Position numbers and translations under genes: made by a program | Assembly: GCF_003459245.1 (NCBI RefSeq) | Contig: NZ_QRVG01000037.1 | Coordinates: forward strand, 1-6,167 | Reading direction: 5' to 3' | Source: Collinsella sp. AF23-2 | Lineage (GTDB): Bacteria; Actinomycetota; Coriobacteriia; Coriobacteriales; Coriobacteriaceae | DNA length: 6,167 bases | The notes under the pieces: model-generated | What the model was told of the DNA's origin: nothing | Seen by the model: the letters and a program-made list of their open reading frames with translations, nothing else | The model's database searches: none | Part shown: positions 6,163-6,167 of the stretch, piece after piece | Position numbering within the stretch: position 1 is the stretch's first letter | Layout: each line of letters begins with the position of its first letter

Positions 6163-6167
6163 CATGA

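Overview
The window is an arginine deiminase (ADI) catabolic locus from a bacterium. It has five complete genes plus the first 19 codons of a sixth. Gene content, G/C-rich third codon positions in the main operon and the style of the terminal hairpin fit an anaerobic or microaerophilic gut- or mouth-type actinobacterium. Coriobacteriia (Collinsella/Olsenella-like) is my best guess, but this is inference from general resemblance and not from any marker gene.

Left part (1-3900, minus strand): a four-gene operon, read right to left. It encodes a YfcC/ArcD-type membrane transporter (2464-3900), arginine deiminase arcA (1177-2421), catabolic ornithine carbamoyltransferase arcB (83-1090) and carbamate kinase arcC (first codons only, 1-59). 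Together they import arginine and export ornithine, hydrolyse arginine to citrulline and ammonia, split citrulline phosphorolytically to ornithine and carbamoyl phosphate, and make ATP from carbamoyl phosphate. The gaps are 42, 86 and 23 nt. The 86-nt arcA-arcB gap holds a perfect 10-bp stem-loop.

Middle (3901-4177): a 277-nt divergent intergenic region. Its arcA2-proximal half is AT-rich and carries three copies of a TGATGT-type motif, each part of a small inverted repeat and spaced about 40-44 nt apart. These are good candidate operators for a local regulator.

Right part (4178-6167, plus strand): a two-gene unit. The first gene is a second, divergent ADI paralogue (arcA2-like, 4178-5428). 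It keeps the guanidine-hydrolysis residues but has Phe where classical ADIs have the Arg of the GRGG loop just before the catalytic Cys. One nucleotide after its stop codon begins an XRE-type helix-turn-helix regulator (5430-6080). Its C-terminal domain looks like the LexA/CI S24 fold with the catalytic Ser and Lys positions replaced by Ala and Arg. A strong hairpin closes the window, with its T-rich tail on the minus strand.

The noteworthy proposal, which is inference, is that arcA2 plus the degenerate-S24 regulator form a divergently transcribed, co-translated control or accessory module for the ADI operon, acting on the repeats in the shared intergenic region. Coding covers nearly the whole window; no tRNA, rRNA, CRISPR array or mobile element was seen.
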